64,000 bases of DNA, from positions 200,349,689-200,413,688 of the forward strand of contig NC_058523.1 of assembly GCF_904849725.1 (NCBI RefSeq), in the 5' to 3' direction. The notes beneath the pieces were generated by a model that did no database searches, was not told where the DNA came from, and was given only the letters and a program-made list of their open reading frames with translations. Shown here piece after piece: positions 58,740 to 64,000 of this stretch (positions are counted from its first letter, which is position 1; every line of letters begins with the position of its first letter). The stretch comes from Hordeum vulgare subsp. vulgare (lineage: Eukaryota > Streptophyta > Magnoliopsida > Poales > Poaceae). A program made the position numbers and the translations under genes.

Positions 58740-59160
58740 CAATTCCTCCATGCCGCCCCTGCCAATTCGTCCACCCCCCCCCCCCCCCCGTCGCCCGTAT
58801 CCACCCAGCGTCGTCGTCACCCCCAGCACCGCCCCTGACTCCTCCCCGGCGGCCCGTGACTCCTCCCTGGGCTGCCGGCCTAACTCCACCCAGTGTCACC
58901 GTCGCTGTCCCGATCTCTCCCATCGGCACCGCCGCCCCTCCCTGTCGGCTAGGGTTGAGGTGAGGCCCCGACAGGTACCCGACCCCCTCACCTTCTCTCT
59001 CTCTCTGACAGTGCTCTTCGGCACCAGGTACCCGACCCCCCCCGGCAAGGTGCTCTTCGGCAGCAGGTACCACACCCCCGGGCAAGGTGCTCTTTGGCAG
59101 CAGGTACCCGACCCCCACCCACCCCCTCTCTCCCCCCGACAAGGTCCAAAGCTTGCTCAA
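58740..59160 (+). other. GC-rich leader of tnpA unit with tandem repeats
   Basis: A run of about 18 C near 58776 and three tandem units of 37-39 bp (starting 59011, 59050 and 59087, each GTGCTCTTCGGCA-like followed by CAGGTACCCGACCC). Overlapping open frames on both strands reflect composition. It is probably the promoter and first non-coding exon of the tnpA gene. Confidence 0.5.
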
Positions 59161-59261
59161 CTTGAAATGTTTTTCTTTGCATGCATATGTCTGATGTGTA
59201 GCATTTATTATCTAGTTATTGTTTCTACAAATTCATTTCAGCAAGTTTGATACATTAATTT

Positions 59262-59500
59262 TGAACTAGTGGGCAGAAAGTTTGATGTTTTCAACTAGTG
59301 GGCAGAATTTTTTTAACTAGTGTAGATAGTGTTTTGAACTAGTGTATATAGTGTTTTGAACTAGTGTAGATTCGGCATAGGTTATTGCATCCCTTTGCTA
59401 GTACTTGTGATGGTGTCAAGAGAATTCCATTTATTATTTTCTGTTTATATTTGTATAATTAATCTTGTGATGGTGTCAATAGAATTCCATTTATTATCCT
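59262..59500 (+). repeat. Short tandem and direct repeats
   Basis: About 22-bp units GAACTAGTGTAGATAGTGTT (59315-59370, with GGGCAGAA variants before) and a 34-bp direct repeat CTTGTGATGGTGTCAA... at 59404-59437 and 59464-59497 (one mismatch, 60-bp period). Confidence 0.7.
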
Positions 59501-59531
59501 CATGGTATCCGAGTGTCCTATGTTTTTCTGG

Positions 59532-59692
59532 AATATTGATTCATTTCCGTTCCGGAAAATTTCAGGCGCTCCATATGTCCACTTTTTAGCAAAGGTCATG
59601 CCGAAATTTTTGGCATGACTTGTGCTAGAAACTAGGACATATGGAGTACCCGGGATTTGCCAGAAGGGGGATGAATCAACATTTCGACCAAA
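59532..59692. repeat. Fold-back (imperfect inverted repeat) in CACTA
   Basis: Two arms of about 75-80 bp face each other around 59611. Perfect or near-perfect paired pieces are GTCATGCC/GGCATGAC, CTCCATATGTCC/GGACATATGGAG and AATATTGATTCAT/ATGAATCAACATT. The left arm is similar (about three quarters of positions) to 54637-54728, before the tnpD start. Confidence 0.8.
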
Positions 59693-59750
59693 TATAGGCC
59701 CCTTTTTTCTCTTCATGATATCTTTTATTTACAATTGTTGCATAGGAAAC

Positions 59751-60640
59751 ATGTCTACTGACGCTGAAGTCGTGGGTGGTTCTGCTCACTCTACAGACCC
59801 AATGGAGGCAGCAAATCACTATTTTGAATACCTGGACGAACACGAGATGGGGTTGCATGGTGGCGGCAGTGGCCCCAACCCCGACCCCGGCGTCGACACC
59901 GGCACCAGCACCGACACCGCCCACGAGACCGGCAACGATGATGTCGTAGCCGGTAAAGCACCAAAGAAAAAGAGGACACAAAACCAAACAAGCTTGGCAT
60001 CGGACAAATTGTGGTCACGGATATTCACCCCTTGAAGTTAGAGCCTACGTCGCCAGAGGAAGCGCGCAAGTGCTGGGGCAATCTACTAGGATGCATCCTC
60101 AGGTAAACCGCCAACATCAACGACGAGAGGTTGAAGAAGATACCACATATGGAGCACATGCTCCTAAAGAAGTTGCACAATAGGTTCATGTTCCCCGGCC
60201 AGAATGAAAAGGAATATAAAGAGCCGTGGGACGATATCGTCGTGACAAAGATAAACGAGAAGGCGATGGTAACGTTCACCAATGACTTGTCCCCCTGGAA
60301 AATTCTGGTGAAAAAAGCGGTTGGGAAGAATGAACCGTGGTCCAAGATTCATGTTGATAATCCGACAATAACGGAAGAGGACTTTGCAAAATTCCTTTTG
60401 AATTGCGAACAAGAAGAGGCAAGGCAAAGTCGGCGAAAATGAAGGCGCTTTAGGCCAGGAACACGCCTCCCCACCTCCTCAAAAGTCGTGGTTATGAGGG
60501 GAAGAGGCACATATGTGCCAAGGAGGACGCCAAACGTGAAAGTCTCGGGATCCGAGACCCCTTGGAGGAGTTCACCGACCCGCTGGAGCATGACTAGATA
60601 AGGGCCCGGTACAAGTTGGACAAAGTCAAAAAGATCTTTT
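59751..60640 (+). pseudogene. CACTA tnpA-type gene (plant En/Spm transposase family)
   Basis: After a TTGCATAG acceptor-like end, ATG at 59751 opens MSTDAEVVGGSAHSTDPMEA and an acidic, Pro/Asp-rich N-terminus ending KAPKKKRTQNQTSLASD and a stop at 60033. The conserved domain follows: 60131-60442 with LLKKLHNRFMFPGQNEKEY, VTFTNDLSPWKILVKKAVGK and ITEEDFAKFLLNCEQEEARQ, then in other frames GIRDPLEEFTDPLEHD and IRARYKLDKVKKIFY near 60550-60640. This resembles the Ptta/En/Spm plant transposase family, which binds subterminal repeats. Stops and frame changes break it. Confidence 0.75.
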
Positions 60641-61269
60641 ACAGACCTATGGTAATTGTTATATTACCACATTATCATATTTGCTTCCAATGAATTTGAC
60701 AGCAAGTTTTGTCACATTAGTAAACCATCCACGTTCCTTTTGCACAAAGAGTAGCACCAAAAGGAAAACGAAAGCGACGAGTCATCACAGTCATCGGCGA
60801 GGCCCAAGTGGGACACCCCATTCGACCGGGCCCTAACACCCCATTTAGTCGTCGACGAGTCGTCACAGGTACCCGGGTGCTACCCACAGAGGGTTCGACA
60901 CCAGAGCCAAAGCGGAAAGTATTTACTTCATGTGGACACTCCAGCATGAGCAGGGGCGGGACCTTCGGTACTATATAGTCGCGCTCTTCCTCATGTTGAT
61001 CGCTCTTCTCTTGTATATCATGTTGTAGATAGATATGATGAAACTTGTGGGTGTGCCATGACCATGCAGTTGCACTTATTCGAGACATGACATGATCGCA
61101 CTTATGTATCGCTATTTTCGAGATTATGTGATGATATTTTGTGTTGAATGATGATGATGATGATGATATGACGAGACTATTGTATGTCTATGATATGTGA
61201 GAATGGTGTATGTTTAATATGATACAAATCTGTATAGAATCTATATAAATACATCACAAATACAAATCT

Positions 61270-61536
61270 GTGAAAGCAATAAAAGTTAACAGTAGCGCTG
61301 GTAAAAGTTACCAGTAGCGCTGCTTAGCAGCAACGCTTACTATGGGAAAGTGCTACTACTATAGTTAGCAGTAGCACTGGGCAGGCAAGCGCTACTGCTA
61401 ATACTACTTACCAGTAGTGTTGCCCATACCTACGCTACTACTAGGGTTTAGCTGTAGCACGATAGCAGTAGCGATCGACCCAACGCTACTGCTACGCATA
61501 TTTCTAGCGCTACTAGTAGGGTTTTCCCTAGTAGTG
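61270..61536. repeat. CACTA right subterminal repeats and end
   Basis: About ten AGCAGTAGCGCTG / CAGCGCTACTGCT-like units lead to the inverted end CTAGTAGTG. The interval 60641-61269 before them is non-coding, with ATGATG-rich simple sequence near 61150. Confidence 0.75.
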
Positions 61537-61930
61537 TAGAAGACACGCGCAAGCGCAAGATGATCAACACAGCTAGTTCCAGCAACCAGAAGCCTCTCCC
61601 CTGGCAGGCATCCCCAGCCAGGACAACCTATCAGCCTTACCAAGTAAGCCAATCCCAGGACATCTTACAATAACCCCAAAAACAACAATGGTGGCAAGAA
61701 CAACAATGGCTCAGGCCAAGTCACTCGCTTTGGATGTGGTGAGACTCGACACATCTCTAGGCAGAGCCCCCAACAAGAAGCCAGATGCACCGTGCCCCAA
61801 TGCGTCGAACCAAGGTCAAGGTCGTGGAGGGTTGCCAAGGAACTAAGCTCCCTACAACCAACCCAACAATGGAAATGGTCATGTGAATCACGTCACCGCC
61901 GAGGAAGCTCAGGAAAACCCGAACGTCATA
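61537..61930 (+). pseudogene. gag: Tekay-like Gag, C-terminal part with zinc knuckle
   Basis: It resumes the Gag frame split by CACTA 2 (after TSD TAG). TRKRKMINTASSSNQKPLPW and SPARTTYQPYQ are followed by a knuckle in shifted frames: RFGCGETRHISR, where the usual CCHC has Cys-x2-Cys-x4-His-x4-Cys and here the last Cys is Ser. A Gln/Asn-rich tail leads into protease. There are frame changes near 61660 and 61760. Confidence 0.65.
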
Positions 61931-62350
61931 ATGGGTACGTTCCTTGTCAATTCAACCCGAGTAACCATTTTGTTTGCTTGTGGAGCTTCACATTCTTTTG
62001 TTTCCCAAAAGTTTGCACTATAGAGTGGTATGAATCCTACACCTCTATGTAGTCATATGATGGTACAAACCCCGGGTTCAGTTTTGAGAACCAAGATAGG
62101 ATGTAAGGGAGTTGGGATTGTCATCGATGGAGTAGATTTCCTAGCAGACCTTATCATCCTGAAGTCGCAAGGCTTGGATGTGATCCTAGGAATAGATTGG
62201 TTGACCAAGGACCAAGTCTGGTCAGACTATGCCAAGAGGACGGTTACCATGACCAATATCCAAGGAATTGAAGTCAAGTGTGTTCCCAACCCTACCTCCA
62301 CTCAAGCCCCTCGGGTCAATTGTCTATTGGGAATTGAGTTGGATTAGGTG
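61870..62350 (+). pseudogene. Tekay-like protease, catalytic Asp lost
   Basis: AEEAQENPNVIMGTFLVNST is followed by ILFACGASHSFVSQKF, where D-S-G-A-S-H-S-F is expected: the catalytic Asp codon is GCT (61976-61978). After a frame change the domain continues in 62030-62347: GVGIVIDGVDFLADLIILKS, LDVILGIDWLTKDQVWSDYA and ending LLGIELD with a TAG. The order and motifs are those of Del/Tekay polyproteins. Confidence 0.75.
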
Positions 62351-63703
62351 ACAGTGGTATGGGAGTACCCAGATGTCTTTCCTGATGAGCTTCCTCAAAT
62401 GTCTCCTGACCGTGACATTGAGTTCATCATTGAGATAATGCCCGGAGCAGGACCCATTTATAAGAAGCCCTCTAGGATGTGATCCAAAGAGTTGGCTGAA
62501 TTTAATAAGCAATTGGCCGAGGAGCTCAAAAAAGGGTTTGTCTCCCTTGTTGCCTCTCATTGGAAATCATCTATTCTCTTTGTGTTAAAGAGGGACAGAA
62601 CTATTCCACTGTGTCTCGACTACCGCTCTCTCAATGAGGTCATAATAAAGAACAAGTACCCACTTCCCAAGATTGAAGACTTGTTCAATCAACTGAATGG
62701 TGCCAAGGTGTTTTCCAAGATCGATCTCAAGTGTGAGTACTATCAGTTGAAGACCAGACCCCAAGACATTCCGAAGATGACATTTGTAACCCGGTATGGC
62801 ATGTATGAGTACATGGGCATGTCATTTGGGTTAAGCAATGCCCTCGATTATTTCATGTAGGTCATGAACAAAGTTTTCATGGACTACTTGGACAAGTTTG
62901 TCATTGTCTTCATTGACGACATACTCATCTACTCCAAGTCTTAAGAAGAGCATAAGCAACACTTGAAAATGGTCCTGAATAAGCTTTGGGAGTACTAGCT
63001 TCATGCCAAGTTCAGCAAATGTGAATTCTAGTTGCATGAAGTTGGATTCTTGGGTCATGTGTTGACTGTAGAAGGATTGTCAGCGGATCCTGCCAAGATT
63101 GAAGCCGTGACTGAATAGCAATCCCCAAGCAACGTAAAGGAAGTCAAAAGCTTCCTCGGACTTGTGGGATATTACTACTAGTCCATCAAAGGATTCTCGA
63201 GCATTGCTAAGCCCATGACTCAGATCTTGAAGAAGGACAAGAAGTTCGAATGGACGTTGAAGTGCGAAGAAATCTTCCAAGAGTGCTATCATAGATTAAC
63301 AACAACACATGATTTGGCCACCCCTAATTTTCACAAGGAGTTTGTGATATATTCTGTCGCATCGAGAACCGGGCTTGGTGGTGTTCTAAAGAAAGAAGGC
63401 AGAGTCATAGCATATCTTTCCAGACAACTACACCATCACGAAGAGAATTATGCTACTCATGATCTTGAGTTGGCAGTCATAGTCCGTGCCTTCAAGACAT
63501 GGAAATATTACCTTCTAGGGAAGCGATGTGAGATATACATAGACCAAAAGAGTTTGAAGTATATTTTCACTCAAAGGGAATTGAACATGAGGCAATGAAG
63601 ATGGTTGGCCTTATCAAGTACTATGACCCGAGTGTTCAATATCACCCTGGAAAGGCGAATGTGGTGGCGGATGCCATAAACAGGAAAGCTTGTTCCTTGT
63701 ACG
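62348..63703 (+). pseudogene. Tekay-like reverse transcriptase and RNase H, many stops
   Basis: EYPDVFPDELPQMSPDRDIE and GAGPIYKKPSRM start the RT. Blocks follow: [33 protein letters not shown] (first catalytic Asp), [11 protein letters not shown] and VFIDDILIYSKS (the F-I-D-D active site). RNase H (63215-63598) has [14 protein letters not shown], where the first catalytic Asp (usually CDAS) is Val, and [20 protein letters not shown]. Stops lie at 62480, 62858, 62942, 62996, 63029, 63116, 63179 and 63596. It ends after VVADAINRKACSLYG, the normal linker before integrase, where unrelated sequence starts. Confidence 0.85.
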
Positions 63704-64000
63704 GCTTAATCCGGATAAGTGTGTCTTCGGAGTCCCAGCTGGCAAACTCCTCGGATTCATCATGTCACAAAGAAAATCGAGGCCAATCCGGCCAAAATAT
63801 GATCATTGTCAGAACTCGCTGCCCCAAAAGAGTTACAGCACGTCCAAAAATTGGCGCGCTGTATGGCAGCGTTAAGCCGATTTATCTCCCACCTAGGCGA
63901 GAAAGCCCTCCCGCTGTATAGGTTGCTAAAGAAAACTAAGAGCTTCAAATGGACTGATGATGCCACGACGGCTCTCGAGTAAATCAAAGCGACACTGGTC
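63704..64000 (+). pseudogene. Tat-lineage RT/RNase H fragment
   Basis: LNPDKCVFGVPAGKLLGFIM and, after a one-base frame change near 63770, LARCMAALSRFISHLGEKAL and LYRLLKKTKSFKWTDDATTA are the late RT and connection to RNase H of Tat elements. It begins abruptly next to the Tekay-like polyprotein, in the same strand, and runs off the window edge with at least two stops. Whether it is a 5'-truncated insertion or a recombination joint cannot be decided here. Confidence 0.75.

Larger units (their letters stand above)
53740..61536 (+). mobile_element. CACTA element with two transposase genes, 7.8 kb
   Basis: The ends are CACTACTAGCAAAAATG and, inverted, CACTACTAGGGAAAACC, with TSD TAG (53737-53739, 61537-61539), inside a Gypsy gag frame that continues cleanly. 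Subterminal regions (53770-54110 and 61280-61530) carry many copies of AGCAGTAGCGCTG-like units in both orientations. Inside are a tnpD-type transposase (54790-58306) and a tnpA-type gene (59751-60640), the classic En/Spm pair. Both are broken, so the element is no longer autonomous. Confidence 0.95.
34408..63703 (+). mobile_element. Tekay/Del-like Gypsy element, 3'-truncated, with three insertions
   Basis: An LTR-like region starts TGTCACACC at 34408 and contains a TATA box at 41134. Coding homology follows: an N-terminal frame (about 52005-52680), Gag (about 53180-53739 and 61540-61900), then protease, RT and RNase H to about 63700. Insertions with clean TSDs remove 35845-40890, 43253-51367 and 53740-61536. 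Integrase, a chromodomain and the 3' LTR are absent because sequence switches to a Tat fragment at 63704. The LTR end and PBS could not be located; they may lie in 42300-43252 or 51373-52004. Confidence 0.65.

Noticed and set aside
58750..59250. 166-codon Pro-rich plus-strand ORF and a Gly-rich minus-strand ORF
   Set aside because: Both come from GC-rich tandem repeats and a poly-C run in the CACTA interior; neither has a conserved domain.
1..64000. tRNA or rRNA genes, CRISPR arrays or bacterial-type operons
   Set aside because: I saw no cloverleaf gene, rRNA-like core or regularly spaced direct repeats with unique spacers. tRNA-like matches are only the 18-19-base primer-binding sites.

Overview
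The window is 64 kb of plant intergenic DNA made of nested, decayed transposable elements. I found no host gene, tRNA, rRNA or CRISPR array. The families point to a Triticeae grass (wheat, Aegilops or barley relative): a BARE/Angela-type Copia LTR, Athila-lineage Gypsy elements primed by tRNA-Asp, a Sukkula-like giant LTR, Tat-lineage Gypsy elements, CACTA elements with CACTACAAGAAA or CACTACTAGGGAAA ends, and a Stowaway MITE. Family names are recalled from memory; the boundaries come from terminal repeats, target-site duplications (TSDs), primer sites and proteins read here.

Layout, left to right. 1-3780: 5' part of a Copia element on the minus strand (gag, leader, PBS, LTR), inserted in a Tat Gypsy element (3781-6991, minus: protease, gag, PBS, LTR). 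That element sits in the LTR of a non-autonomous Athila-like element called 'family A' here. 6992-13475: family A sequence, containing a Tat RT/LTR fragment (about 7831-8371), a 94-bp Stowaway MITE and a long non-coding interior. 13476-32989: a second Tat element inserted in a family A LTR. It was later split by a 5.2-kb Sukkula-like solo LTR (14257-19491, itself carrying a 1.04-kb MULE with 9-bp TSD) and by a complete 9.87-kb Athila element (21799-31669, TSD CACCA). 32990-34407: a second copy of the family A sequence. From 34408: a Tekay/Del-like Gypsy element on the plus strand (LTR, gag, pol to 63703), interrupted by a 5.0-kb CACTA (35845-40890, TSD TTC), an 8.1-kb Gag-protease-only Athila element (43253-51367, TSD GATGG) and a 7.8-kb CACTA with both transposase genes (53740-61536, TSD TAG). 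63704-64000: a Tat RT/RNase H fragment running off the edge.

Every coding region is broken by stops or frameshifts, so I annotate them as pseudogenes, though several domains remain long and readable. Three observations stand out. The same Tat-in-family-A junction occurs twice about 24.6 kb apart, which suggests tandem duplication by unequal LTR recombination. Three Athila-type families carry internal copies of polypurine-tract sequence inside hairpins. The large CACTA holds a roughly 80-bp-arm fold-back related to the leader of its partner transposase gene.
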